Source: Marchantia polymorpha subsp. ruderalis (taxonomy: Eukaryota > Streptophyta > Marchantiopsida > Marchantiales > Marchantiaceae). Taken from it: a stretch of 64,000 nucleotides of DNA. Positions 11,250 through 23,683 of this stretch are shown in pieces. Both the position numbers and the translations under genes were made by a program. The DNA is taken from NCBI GenBank assembly GCA_037833965.1, contig AP031355.1:19307501-19371500 (forward strand), given 5' to 3'. Numbering within the stretch: position 1 is the stretch's first letter; every line of letters begins with the position of its first letter. A model generated the notes under the pieces. The model was not told the origin of the DNA. It did no database searches and worked only from the letters and a program-made list of their open reading frames with translations.

Positions 11250-13003
11250 AATCCATAACCCTTCATTCTTAGCCTAAATTCTTTTAATCTCGTGGTTTTA
11301 CAGCCCGTCATTCCCGAAGTCGTAGAGCTATGTCATCAGCTTTAGACGCAAGAACATGTACAAATGATGGAGATTCATCAGCAGACCCCAAGTTGAGTTT
11401 TTTGTTCTTCCATTCGTAGTTCTCGTGTCCATAGAACCGAGGAAGAATTTCACCAGTAAGCACGGGGTGACAGAAGTAAAAGATTTTGAATTAGTGACTA
11501 CAGGATTGGACCTTGTTTTCATTCTCAAATAATTAGTGGTTTCGAGATGTAGATCAACACCGCTCAAGGAGGCTGTAAATCAATCTCTTTTCTACTTGGT
11601 CGTGTCTCTTCTACTTGTCTACCATCAGTCTGAAACTAATTGAACTTCTATCATCTACAGAAGTCGTTTTCGTACTTTTACGTTCTTATATCTGGACATA
11701 TCAACTTTACAGCATAAATTCTCATGGTCATGGCATTCACTGCAGATATCTTCATGTTCGAACCGATGTCGACACAAGGTCTGTGACGCGAGCGCATAAA
11801 ACTGCTATTTTACTTGTGCTGGAAATGTGGGGTGATATCTGTCACTAAATTGGTCGGAAAATAAACCGGCCTGCAAGTCTGTTCAAAGCTTGCTCGCTAT
11901 ACCGTTTATGCGAAGACCAGAAATACCATTGCCTCTTCCATCTGCTGCTGTACAAGATACCAACCATCGGCTTTTAGAAAGATCGACTTTTGAGTACTGA
12001 TCTAGGAATCCCAAAGATTGCGGAAGCCTGCCATCTGCTGCAGGTGCCGTCGAGACGAGAGGCACAGCATGAGCTTGTAAGGATTACATTTCACCTTGGC
12101 TTTAAGTCAAATATTCATTCATGTGAGTAAAAAGTGGCAGAGAAAGTGTCGCAAGTGAATTCTCTCCTCTGAATTGCATGCAACACTGTCATTTTGCAAG
12201 GAGTTCAGATGTACAGAAGCGATACTCCCGAAGTTCTGGAAACGCGTCAGAGTTGACGTGACGTAAGCTTTATCCACCACCGTGATTTTGCTTTAACAAA
12301 AAGCTCATGACTGCTGGACCGTATCAAGAATGGCTCTTCAGATGCTTGTGTCTGGCATTGTGGAAGAGATACGTGTAGGAAGCCATCAGCGATGCATGGT
12401 AAGAAGTTCTAGACACTTAAAATCGCTCACATGGCTCTAGCATGAATACGTCTAGGATGAGTATATCTGTCTGCCACAACATGAAGAGACTCGTCCACCA
12501 AGAACTCAATTCTTCCTGGCAGATGTACCTAGAAAACATCTTTGCATCGTAAGGCAAGTCTCATCGCTTTCCTTATACTGGAATCTTGCTGGACAGCCAC
12601 AGGCAGATTTGCGCTCACGCGCTCGTTGGATGCCATGATCAGCGTACTAAAATCCATTGACAACTGTTTCGAGTGCGCTGTCCGGACCGCCATATCCGCT
12701 GAGACATGAGCACGACTAGTGAGACGGGAATGTATGCTGGCAGACGTGCTCTCTGCATTGACCCACGGGACTGTTGTGGGGCTATAAGCTTCATGTAAAT
12801 TGGCCTCTAATGCTTCCGCATCTGTGGTCCTCTATTTGATCTTATTGAAAGGACAAGTGCCGGGTACTTATCGAGAGGTACAAGAATAAGGTCCGGGTTC
12901 ACTCAGATTGAGCAGTTGGTCCGATTTGAGCTGCAATTGCAAGTGCCAGAGAGCAAATGCAATCTGAAGAACCCAGTGGCGTAGATCTTCAAGATTAGAC
13001 AAG
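11250..13003. other. Intergenic region between XTH-3 and XTH-4
   Basis: No supported gene. ORFs on both strands are at most 79 codons and have no recognisable motif. No clear TATA box was found upstream of the XTH-4 ATG. The last part should hold the XTH-4 promoter and leader. Confidence 0.5.
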
Positions 13004-14781
13004 ATGAAGCTATTTTTCTCACTGCTATGGTTTACCGCAGTCTTCATCACACGTTTGCAGGCTGCTAAATTTTGGGATGACTTCTACGTGACTTATGGTA
13101 ACGAAAACGTGAAATATCCTGGCTCTGATCCGGGCTACATCGTTCAGTTGGGTCTCACTAACAGATCAGGTATGGAAAAAGGTTTCTAGCTAGATGTGGA
13201 ATCACTCTGTCACTTGCAGGAATCTGAATCTATTAATCATGATGGTGGTGGCCAACTCCTGATTTTGCCCTAAAACTGCCGCAAAAGTTCCCTCTCGATT
13301 GTGATGATGGTTGCCGCTGCGGCCCCTGTTCCTTGCTGTTGCACGAACTGACTTGTCCTTGTGGTGGATCTGGATCAGGATCTGGATTTCGGTCTAAACT
13401 TCCATTTCTGTACGGCGAGCTTTCCATGAAAGTGAAGCTGGTGGAAGGAAACTCAGCCGGAACTGTCACAAGCTTTTATGTAAGTGGTATCCATTTTATG
13501 ATTTGTAGGCGAAATACAAATGCAAGAGGGCGAGCTATCCTTAAAAATTTACTCCAACGATTCTGTGTCAAAATTTCCTCTGAAACCGGCTTGTTTCATT
13601 TTATTTTGTTTTCGAATTCAGCGCACCGAAGCATTCATAATCCGATCTCACAATGATTTCGACGTCCATTCTATAGAGTACTGATACGAGGTTGTGAATG
13701 AGGTAAGCCAGAACGCAAAGAAGTTGAGAGAAGTGTAGTTGTCAGGGGTTTCTCTTTCTCTGCAGTCTTGCACTGCGAGCTGTGGAAACGTGAATCGAAG
13801 GATGACTGGATAGGACTAACCCCCCCTCCCTTCTTCCGCGTTTGTGCAATTTCAGATGGCTTCTATCTTCAAGAACTGGTGTGAGCTAGACTTCGAATTT
13901 CTGGGCAACGTGTCGGGGCAGCCCTACATTCTTCAAACCAATGTTTTCTCTGAGGGAGTGGGTAATCGAGAACAACGGATCTACCTTTGGTTCGATCCCA
14001 CGGCTGACTATCATACCTACAGCATACTCTGGAATCAGGCCCTTATAATGTAAGTGATCAGACTCTTTTCGAGCGTTGCAATTCAATTCAATTCACTTAA
14101 TTCTCATCGAACTCACTCCGCCAGCTACTGCTTCATGGAATCCTCATCTCCACATTAGCATATCAGAGTCTCGTACAGATCAGGAATTCAACTGTATGAG
14201 ACATGTCTGGAAGCATTGTGAAACAGCTCACGGACTCAAGGCGTGGTGTCACCTCCAGGTTCAAGGTTGATAACAGGGTCATCCGCGTGTTTCACAAAGC
14301 AACAGATCTGGGAATTCCGTATCTAGATTACCAACCTATGTACATCTACTCGAGCATCTGGAACGGAGAATCGTGGGCAACTCGTGGCGGTCGCGACAAG
14401 ACCGACTGGACTAAGCAGCCTTTCGTCGCATCCTACACAGAATTTAACGTTTCCAGCGCCTGCTCGTTGAAGGACGGCTACGTGACGGAGGATTTGCATG
14501 CCTGTTACAAAATGCTGTACCAGAGTTCATACGGTCAACCTCCCAACCTCGCACTCTCGCAATCTCAAATCGACCATCTAAAACTCATCCAGAAAGACTT
14601 CTTGATCTACGACTACTGCAGAGACACGAAGAGAACCAAGAACGTTCCACCCCCCGAGTGCTCCAGGAACTGGCCATCCATCACACTTTCCTCTGCTATA
14701 ACAGCCGCATCGACTGAAAGTCACGGTTTCTCTGTGTTGGATTTATCGCCAAAACTGTCTCGGGACAGACTCACGGTGTAG
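13004..14781 (+). CDS. Xyloglucan endotransglucosylase/hydrolase with C-terminal extension (XTH-4)
   Basis: Complete XTH of 327 residues. Exons are 13004-13169, 13379-13479, 13856-14049 and 14259-14781, in the same plan as XTH-2 and XTH-3. Signal peptide of about 22 residues (ends ITRLQA). Mature start [20 protein letters not shown]; catalytic E99-L-D101-F-E103 in the [11 protein letters not shown] context; NVS sequon follows. The XET_C domain has [15 protein letters not shown] and PPECSRNWP. Where XTH-1, -2 and -3 stop right after RNWP, this gene reads tggccatcc and continues for 34 more codons to TAG at 14779-14781. The tail is Ser/Thr-rich with no known domain. The acceptor of intron 1 lies in a ggatctggatcag repeat, so slight acceptor slippage is possible. 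The enzyme is otherwise intact. Confidence 0.93.
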
Positions 14782-15310
14782 AGTACTTAAAGCACTCGTA
14801 TGCTTCGAATATGCAGGTGTTGTGTGACTAGGTGAATGTACATTTCCACCCAAAAAAATTCCTCGTTAAAGTAAACTAAAACGAAAGGCTCTGAGAGTGA
14901 CCTGTGTTTGATCTACGCGATCTACCAGCTGTAAAGCATTACTGCCAAACTTATAAACTGATTCCTCCAAATGAGCATCGCCTTCTTTCCTCTCACCGCT
15001 GAAACGAAACATACATCACGTTCTTTGTAGATGACGAAAGAAATAGAGAACCTTACTCACGAATATACAAACTTACAGGCTATCCTAATCGACAACACTA
15101 TTACTAGTTACAAAACTCATCCAAACCACTAGCACTCTTGCTGGATCCACACCCAGCACGTATCCAGCCTTCTCAACAGAATGGCCGGATCTGCGAGCGT
15201 CGTCCTGCTGACAGGACTTGACTGTGTTGCACCCACGAATACGATGGGACTCAGTCCTCCATCTTCGTGTATCCAGGCACACAAAGTCGAGCGCATATGA
15301 AGCCCTGGAG

Positions 15311-15841
15311 ATGAACGAGAATGAGATGGGGCTGAAACCCGAGACTGAAGAACTTCTGAAATTCCACGACTCCGCATCACGAGCATGCCAGCACGTGGGT
15401 GGGGTACACGCAAGCGGAGGGAAAAATGCGAACGCTTCTATCGCCACTGCCCTCTCGGAACTACTGAATCCTGGCACCATGCGATCAGGCCCTCATGGAT
15501 GCGAGAGCGCAACATCTTCTTCTGGCGCTTGCTGCGACGGCGCTAAAGCCGTGTCTACTACCTCGAGTCCCTCATTCCCGGCGACGCGGCCGGAATCCGT
15601 TAGAAAAAATTTCTTTGCGTCGTTGGATATTGTGGCCGCCAAATTGTCACGTGAGGATCTGCCATCGATCTTGCTCAATCCACGGCCAGGCTTTGAGGAT
15701 TGTACACGCTCGGACGTTTTATGTTTGACGGCCTTCGGGCATTTCCGTGTTGTGCTTGTTAAGACGTTTTCGCAGCAGCGATCGGGATCTCGAGGAATTC
15801 GAGGACGAACGGTTATCTACTCTCTAAGGAGATTGGTGTGA
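15311..15841 (+). CDS. Uncertain ORF, no recognised domain
   Basis: An open frame from ATG 15311 (starts MNENEMGLKPETEELLKFHD) of 176 codons lies in a locally GC-richer block (about 15,110-15,840). The first half has plausible codon use and a charged, helix-prone start; the middle is Ser/Ala/Gly-rich. The frame stays open to 15218 upstream. No family is recognised and the opposite strand is also open over part of it, so this may be non-coding. It lies 0.5 kb after XTH-4 on the same strand, with no visible link. Confidence 0.25.
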   Translation: MNENEMGLKPETEELLKFHDSASRACQHVGGVHASGGKNANASIATALSELLNPGTMRSGPHGCESATSSSGACCDGAKAVSTTSSPSFPATRPESVRKNFFASLDIVAAKLSREDLPSILLNPRPGFEDCTRSDVLCLTAFGHFRVVLVKTFSQQRSGSRGIRGRTVIYSLRRLV

Positions 15842-18100
15842 CGACAACAACCAATCTTCACATTTGGGAACATAATGAAATGTGATGGTCTAAGGAGAGC
15901 TATGATCGCTGATCCATAGTCATTGTATTCGTGTTATTCATAAGAAAATGTCTTATATTTATAACTTCGAACCACGAATATGCATCTGATGTTTTCGGTC
16001 CATCCGGTACATTAATGTTTGCGAAGCCCATGTCCCTCTCCTTGCTTTTCGTTAAGATCTATAAAAACATCATCAAAGTAACATGGATCGTCTTCCTTCT
16101 ATGATAGAGGAACCACTTCCGCATAGTACTACAAGTGATAACGATGAGATGTCTAAGTTGCACTCGTTACACCATAAATACCAATAGTGAATCATGTTGA
16201 ATATCTATGTGCAGCAGAAATAACTATACATGTAGATAGAAGAGTGATTTTTTAAGATTTTTATTTTAATGCATTTACTGCAATATTCAATAAATTTTAC
16301 ATAGAATATACAATCAACATTGAATTATTTCAATGTTGATTGTATGTATCACAACATTTATATGTTGTGATAACAATGGTTTTGTCTTTGAAAAAAAACA
16401 TATGATATGTGAAGAAAAAAATGTAATGGCAAAGTATAAAGATATATACATATAGTTAATTGATTGATTTAATAGATTTATTAATTTTAAAAAGTATTGA
16501 AATCATACAACTAAGATTTCAATGTAGATTTGAAAGGAGAAAATGCAGTGTCAATTAATGATCTAAATCTGCAACAATAGATGTCTAACTATAAGAGTAT
16601 AAACAACTGACATTGAGGCAATTTGTTTTATAACAATAAGCTTCACTCATCAATATTTCATAATCATATATTTTATTTATCAACTATTATATATGTTGCA
16701 AGAAGTATAATAGCAGAACATATATATATTTTTTTATAATCTATCATACATAACTATGTAAAATTGCAAGAATATGTTATCAACCAAGTAAATCTATACA
16801 ATGCATATAATATGAGCTTTGGGCTTTACAAGAATATCATCGAATCTGCATTTGAAAGATAATATAAATGCTGTCAATTTATCATACAACTAGAAAGATA
16901 TTTAATGTTGAACTTTACTTATTATAGATTAAAATATATTTTTATTCTAATAAATTTAAAAATTCATAAAAATATATATATATTCAGATATAATTGATAT
17001 ATATTCATATAGTTTATGAATTATTTTTTATTTTGATTTTAATTTCAGAGATTATGATTATTTTTATGATTTAAGATCTTCAAGACAAAACATTGCATAA
17101 GACACAATAAATATTCAAACAATTTGAATTGAATTAATAAAAAATTTGAATTTAATTATTTAACAGATGATTTTTAATTTTTTGGAAAAATCTCCAAATT
17201 TTTTTAAAAATCACAAGAATATACATTCATCAATTTTGAAAATATGTGGTTCACCATTACGTCCACTGAAATGCAATGGATTTCAATGAAAAAACCCTAG
17301 AGTATCATCCAATACTTTTGCTAGTTTACTTTTGTAACAAGAGGCTAAACTAAATACTAACTTGTATTATACTAACAATAGTGATAATTAATCGTGAGTT
17401 ATAACCTTAGTATCTTTATTCATGATGTGGAGATTGTAATATCCATAACAGATAATTTTTACTTTACAAAAAGTTTAAAGAAGATACATAAGATATGAAT
17501 CTATTTGAACTAAATCAATGAATTGTAAATCACATCAAAGTAAAAGAGAATAAAAGTATATCTAGAGACAACAAAATTGTTATTCAATTCTACTTTGTAA
17601 ATGCTATTCAATCTGGAATGTAACTTGAGTTCCAAAATTATTTTCTTGTCATTTGTTGCGTTGTACTTTAGATTGTGCATCAATCTACTATCAATCAAAG
17701 TTTGAATTCTTTGAAGCTCCAATACTTGTAATTGCAATCTATTTATGATTGCAATTCACACTCCATAATCGTATTACAGTCAAGCCTATTAACAAAGATT
17801 TGAACTTTTCACGAGGAGAAGAATCTTCTTCTTGCAAGATTAACACATTAGTTTCAGCATTCTCAGCATCAATATCATGATTTTCATAAATTGATGAATC
17901 AATTTATAATTCATACCTCATAGAAGCTCTACTACTGCAGTATGATGATCACCTAACAAAAAATACTTTGTTCTGGACAAAAAAATTTGATTAATATCTA
18001 TTGAATGAATACACCAATGATATAATGCTTCTTAAAGTTTTGCTTTTGAAGACTTTACTTTTTTCTAATATAATTTTTCTTTGTGTAACATCATTTATTG
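15842..18100. other. AT-rich gene-free region
   Basis: Strongly AT-rich from about 16,200 on. No coding gene is supported. Two adjacent perfect hairpins lie at 16,309-16,372. The section from about 17,000 to 18,100 may be the decayed 3' end of the copia element to its right, but no reverse transcriptase or RNase H motif could be read. Confidence 0.5.
16309..16372. repeat. Two adjacent perfect hairpins
   Basis: First stem: tacaatcaacattgaa (16309-16324) with its exact complement 16329-16344 around a 4-nt loop ttat. Second stem: tatcacaacat (16347-16357) with 16362-16372, again with a 4-nt loop. Two perfect stems of 16 and 11 bp in a row are unlikely even in AT-rich sequence. Confidence 0.65.
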
Positions 18101-18129
18101 CATAATGATACACCTCTCCTTAAAGAAAA

Positions 18130-19640
18130 TTTATAAATGAAGATTTGTTCTTAACAGTGTATGGAGCTTGAAAAATCTTGCAATGGTTTTGTCTCATCCA
18201 AAGAAACATACCTATTGATATCATCTTTATATGCTATCGGGACCCATAATCTAAAACCTTTCACATTACTAACATATCCAAGAAAAAAATATTTTTTGGA
18301 TGTAGTATTCAACTTAGTCATATTTCTCTTAGGTTTGGAAAGAAAATACTTACAACAAAAAATTATTGAACAAATATAATTGGAATTAAATTTATGACAC
18401 ACTTCAAACAATGGTAAAAAATGCTTGTATTAGATAAGGATTTATTTTAAAAATACAATACGGTATTAAAAACTTCATCTCAAAATTCATCTAGTAAAGC
18501 ATAATGTACCAACATATTGAACATCTTTTACACATTGTTTGATGAGACTATTAAAAAGTTAATTTTATTGTGAAGTATACATTGCAGGAGATTACAAGTA
18601 ATCTATTTTTAATAACTTTGAAACTTGACAACATTATGATACACATCATTCATTATACGTAGGTTTTTTTATCTTGTGTACAGTTTAAGTTTCAACTTGA
18701 ACTTTCAACTTTTAAAAGTTGTAAATGTTTCATATTTTCATATGAGAAAATAAATTTATCAAAATTTAAATATTTATCCAAAATGCATAGTTTAATTTTT
18801 CAGATATTGACATTTTTGGATGTGAAACTTTATACGTAGAATATATTTAAATTTGTGGAATCCAACATCAAAAATTTTCTTATGTGTTTGCTCATAGTAA
18901 AACATTCTCAAAACTTTATATCAATTTTACATATGTATGGTAACAAACTGCTCCCAACAATGAGTGTTTTTCATTTTTCATGTGTTTAAATCTAGAATGC
19001 TACACATACATAATCTCAACTTGAGATTTAGTAAAGTTGAATTTTTTCATCTAATAATGTCTTTTAATATGTATATATTTTTGTATTTATGTGTATTCAA
19101 TATAATTTTATCATCTATCTTCACCTCAAGTACTAATTTTTTGAAATCTTACTCAATAACATTTCAAAAAATATTATTTTCTTTTTCATATTATGTTTGA
19201 ATCTTGTTTGAGTTAATTGATGTTGCATCCATCAAATGTGTAATTTTGAACAGATTCCAATATTGATCATAGTGACAAAATTGATTGTTGTAAAACTGGA
19301 AATGAAAATAGTAGTTCATTTGAAGATGAAATACAACTCTAAAGACGAACAATGTCTTGAATGAATCTATTCTTCCTTGAATTATTTTTTTCAACAAGTA
19401 TAACGAAATAAAATCTCACCTTTATATGTCAACAAACATTTACATGTGATTGTTGACATGTCCATCTTGCCACAATTTTAACATACAACTAAATTACTTT
19501 CTAAGGATTCACTTTTAAACTTGGATCTGCGTTTAAATTCAAAATGTATATCATTTTTTTCATTATGTGAATATGATCTATGTTGGAGACATTATCTCCA
19601 AGATAGTCCTAATTCTCAAAGCCAACAAATATAATGAATT
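18130..19640 (-). mobile_element. Decayed Ty1/copia retrotransposon (gag zinc knuckle and integrase remnants)
   Basis: Read on the - strand, three pieces appear in copia gag-pol order. Near 19,440-19,500 is a CCHC zinc knuckle broken by one stop and single-base shifts (C-x2-C, then GH, then a final C), preceded by an Arg/Lys/Ser-rich stretch as in gag. Near 18,400-18,520 is a segment like the integrase part with ALLDEFWDEVFNT-type sequence, carrying stops. At 18,200-18,330 is the typical copia integrase C-terminal motif TSKKYFFLGYVSNVKGFRLW followed by VSLDE. No protease, reverse transcriptase or LTRs could be confirmed, so the boundaries are approximate and the element is dead. Superfamily assignment rests mainly on the FLGY..VKGFRLW motif. 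Confidence 0.75.
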
Positions 19641-22600
19641 GTGAGGATGATTACATAGATTCCAATCATGCCACACATCAAGTATGAAACATTTCATCCA
19701 TATGTTTTGCTACACTGGACATTATAAACTAATATAGATCTTGATATAGATCTATCACAACAATAATTTCATCACTTACTACTTCTATGTGCTTATAGAA
19801 ATGTGATAGTGGTTACAATCTTCTTACGTCAAAATTGAAACATTTTATTCATATGTTTTGCTTCATGATGCACTAGCACAATGATCTAGTCATCATTTAT
19901 TTTGTTCAAAGCTCAATTTCAATTTCGTATTCAAATCAAGATATAAACGTCTCATAAAAATGTACTACTAGTTACAACCTTCTAAACAATCTTACATACA
20001 ACCCTTAGACTTTTGTTTCATCTAAAGTTAACATTCATTCAAAAAATTGCTCTAACAAAACTTATTGCAATTTAAAAAAAATATAACACCAAGCATACGT
20101 GCAGAACGTAGACACATCTAAGTGCCAACTCGAAGTACATGATTATGAACAGTACAGAATTCAAAAACATTTTAGTGATAAAAATCCTAAATGTTAAACA
20201 AGAGCTTTGGCTAATTTTCAATTGTACTAAAATGCAAAATCTAAAGTCTAACAAGGATGAACCTAAATCAGTCAAAAAGATCTGAGTTAATATTAACGTT
20301 TAGCCACATATTTAAATAAAACCAAGAGAATAATTTTTTTATACAGAAAATATAAATTTTGAAGTAATTTAGAACTTATTTTCAAAATTGAAAATGTTTT
20401 AAATCTAAAAAATAAATTTTGATGAAGAATGAATAGATCAATGCCAAGTCGAGAGCGAAAAAACTTTATATTTTTATATTTTCTTAATAGAGCTTAGTAA
20501 TAATTTTACTTCATTATTCTTCAACTTAAACAAAACTCTTACCGAATATTCCAGATTTTCAATGTACTTGAGGTTTCAAAATCATCAAAAGAGCTATACA
20601 AGACGCTTATGCTCTCAACTCTATTAAGAGATAAAACAGTCGAGTAAGTCGAAGAGAATCAAACACAAAGAATAATAAAATAGAAATATAAGTCCCACAA
20701 TCAATTGAGAAATTTACAATCTTGATAAACAAAGTTTCATTCAGATATTTTTCACTTTAGTTAGTGAATATTTCTAAATCTTGTGAATAATTCTTGAAAT
20801 TTCTAGAAATATTATATATATATATATTCATTCATGAAAATGTGTGATGTTAATCATGAAAATGAACAATTGCAATCATTCTTCAAGTATGAATTGAGTG
20901 AAAAATAACTCAATGTTCAGAAATTCAACCCGAATATATGCTTAGATATAAAATTCAATAGCAACAAGTGTGAAAAAGCCAACTAAAGCATTGGAATGTA
21001 GAATCAGCTTTCGCAATTTGAAGTAAATGTTTGAATTTGGACTGGAAGTAATTTAACTGTTGGGGGTAGTTCCACGGAACACACCAATATACAATCATAT
21101 TCTTGAAAGCTTCTCTTAACCGCAATGAAGTCACATGATTCTTATACTCTTATACTCCTCCAAAATCAAGCAGTCTTAGAACCGGGCCACCTTGTTGCCA
21201 CTAACGTGAACTATGAAATCCAAATCTGCGTCGCAAATTACTTTGCAGGCTTGCTGGTTAATACTGGAGTACAAGAGGACACTTATCCAGTAGGATGCGG
21301 CCTGTATGTGGGCAAAATAGGTTCTCTGTAGCCGAGATAAAGGTAAGTGTGACGTCCACAACATCTAAGTCGTCATTAGTGAGCTGTATGGGCAAGTGAG
21401 ATTGCGCAAATTGTCGTGAAACAAAAGTCGCAAGTCGCTTGCAGAGGTGTGCAAGGTCCATGGCCTTTTCGCAATCCAGAACAGTGCGAGGTCAACGAGT
21501 CGGCGACGTCAAGTCGACACTTCGCGAAGTCGATGGGCTGGCTCCTCGATCATTGAGTGCATACAGTTATTGCGCGGCGGTTGCGCTCATAGTTCGGAGT
21601 CCAGACTGAAAGAACGAGGGGCGAAGTCGGATGACAGGAAGATGGTGGAAACGACGAGGGAGGAGTCCGATGTAAGCGTGGACACAAGGATTCTCTGGAA
21701 GTGGGGACACAGCTCACATGCACCTGAGGCTGAGGAAAAACTTCCCGGGGACGATGCTGCATAATCCAAGGTGAAGGGAGCCGAGGGAGGTTGCCAGGTC
21801 GTTCCCTCAGCTGGCGTCCACATTGAACTTTTCTCGTCCAGTGCGCAGCGCATGTGAGCAACCGAGGTAGTATTCCTCCGCAGCCTCCTTGAGCGTGTAA
21901 CTCGTATTTCCGTCAACTCCAGACTCCAGACTCAATGCACACTACTCTACACTGTATGTAAGACAACGAGAGTTCACAAGGGAGGGGATGAGCACATCAG
22001 GTATCACGGGGATAGGCCCAAGAAGCATAACCCCGGCAAATATAACTGTACCACTCAAAGATATCCTAACTTTTTAGATCGTCGAACGTGGAAGCTTCAG
22101 AAGAAGTTTCACGTAAAGTGATTTTTCTCATCTGGAATCCACCTAGAGTATGCTGTATTTCAAGGTAAAGAAAGTGACTATAGAATGAAACCCTTCCAAG
22201 GGTTTTCACAAACATGTTGAAATGGAAACTCGAGGAATGAAGATTTGACATCTCTAGACACTCATCTCTAGTCGTGTTGTTGGATACATAAATTGCTCAT
22301 TCTCCAATGCCAGCCCATTTACGAAGTTCGTTGGTCAACCCGCTTTGGAGATTGTCCAGTGCAGTATTGAGAACTACAGCGTTTATCATAATAATCTAGA
22401 GCCTAACATTGATTATAGTCAACCAAAGTTGATTGCAACCCTAGTCTAGCATCAAAGCAATTGTATGCATAGTTTTTTCACATTCACAGCTGATAGTTGA
22501 GAAAGTAAAGATATGGTCCAAGCAAAGTATAAAAGTGTAGAGAAGGTAGCTCGCTGTTCACTTGCTTGCTTGCATTTGCTCTCATGAGAACTGCGCTGCA

Positions 22601-22750
22601 TCTTCTGTAATGAAGACAATTGTAGTCGTCACTTCCGCTGAGTAACGTGCTCGAAGCTTGGAGTGTTCGACTGAGCTCAACAGGGAAACCCCTTTTGAGA
22701 AGCGTGCTGCGTCAAGCAGAAATGCGGAGCATTTAGCCAGGGACCTAGTG
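19641..22750. other. Region without supported genes
   Basis: Up to about 20,950 the sequence is AT-rich and may include further retroelement debris. From 21,400 to 21,920 it is GC-richer and open on both strands (ORFs up to 109 codons), but none has a recognisable motif, so no gene is called. No LTR pair for the copia remnant was identified. Confidence 0.4.
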
Positions 22751-22770
22751 TTGGAGGAACACAACTCAAA

Positions 22771-23119
22771 AGGCATGCCCGCGGGCGAGGGCACGGGGGC
22801 ATGCCTCGTTCGCATTTTCCATACGGGGCATGCCCGTATGTACGAAAAACTTTATACGTATATTCCAGAGTTATAGACGGTGGGATAAGTCAAAAAAATA
22901 AATGGGAAGTTATTCTTGCTGTTGGGGCTGCATGGTACTGAAACTGCTCTTGGAACTGAAGGATTTGCCAAGTATATGCAATGCTGTTTTTCTGTCGGTA
23001 CGTGGGATGTTGACAGATACTCCGGCTTGTTGATTGTTTCCCCTTCTAAGAGTGCTTTATTTTCATAGAAGTATATTATCTGATACATCAAACATACGTA
23101 TTTTAATACGGGCATGCCT
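22771..23119. repeat. Cluster of palindromic GGCATGCC motifs
   Basis: The core ggcatgcc (itself a palindrome) appears at 22,772, 22,798, 22,826 (as gggcatgccc) and 23,111. The first two form a 10-bp inverted repeat (aggcatgccc / gggcatgcct). The third lies in the near-perfect palindrome catacggggcatgcccgtat and its last g (22,820-22,840). Four copies within 350 bp exceed chance for an 8-mer. Confidence 0.55.
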
Positions 23120-23593
23120 CGAAAATTTTTGTTGTGCCTCCAACCAACCCTACAGGGACCTGCCGTAGTGACCGGGTATGGACCGTGGACAAGCACCCGC
23201 ATCCCTTCTATCAGCACCCACGCTCCGCTACTGGTCACCGGCCGTCGGACACGAAGGCAGAAGAGTGCGTCAGGCGTCTGGCGTCTGGCGTGCGGACTGC
23301 AGCAAAGGAGAACTGAGGCCAGGTCAGGGTCAGTGTCAACGGGGCCGGTCAAGTCGTCAGCATCGGGGGTCCACTTGGCACAATCACGCGTTGAGTGGGA
23401 TGCCCGGTCGGAAGAGAGGTTTTGGACTCGCAGGGATATGATGAAGATGAAGATGCGGGCCACTCCTCAGGCTCTCAGTCACTCTCTCGCTCTCCCGTTC
23501 AGACTCCGTTCCTTCGCTCGGCTTTCGCAACGAGTCCGAGAGTCGCGTGCACTGCCTAGCTTTGAGCCGCCCTGCTGCTCTGCTCGAACGTGA

Positions 23594-23614
23594 GGGTGGG
23601 GGTGGGGGTGGGGG
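23594..23614 (+). other. G-quadruplex-type motif
   Basis: Four G-runs (ggg, ggggg, ggggg, ggggg) are separated by single t residues. This fits the strictest G-quadruplex pattern with one-base loops. It lies about 70 nt upstream of a small membrane-protein ORF. Confidence 0.7.
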
Positions 23615-23683
23615 CCGGTGGAGGACAGACGCTCAGAGGTAGGACAGGGAAGGTGTGATCGGTTCTGCACTGCTCGACTAGAT

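Noticed and set aside
15085-15480. 131-codon - strand ORF overlapping the 15.3-kb candidate
   Set aside because: Unstructured Ser/Arg-rich translation; the + strand frame is the less poor candidate, itself weak.
20815-20830. (AT)n microsatellite
   Set aside because: Short and expected in AT-rich sequence.
22852-23463. 203-codon - strand ORF
   Set aside because: No recognisable motif, opposite-strand ORFs of similar size, and composition follows the local GC-rich block.
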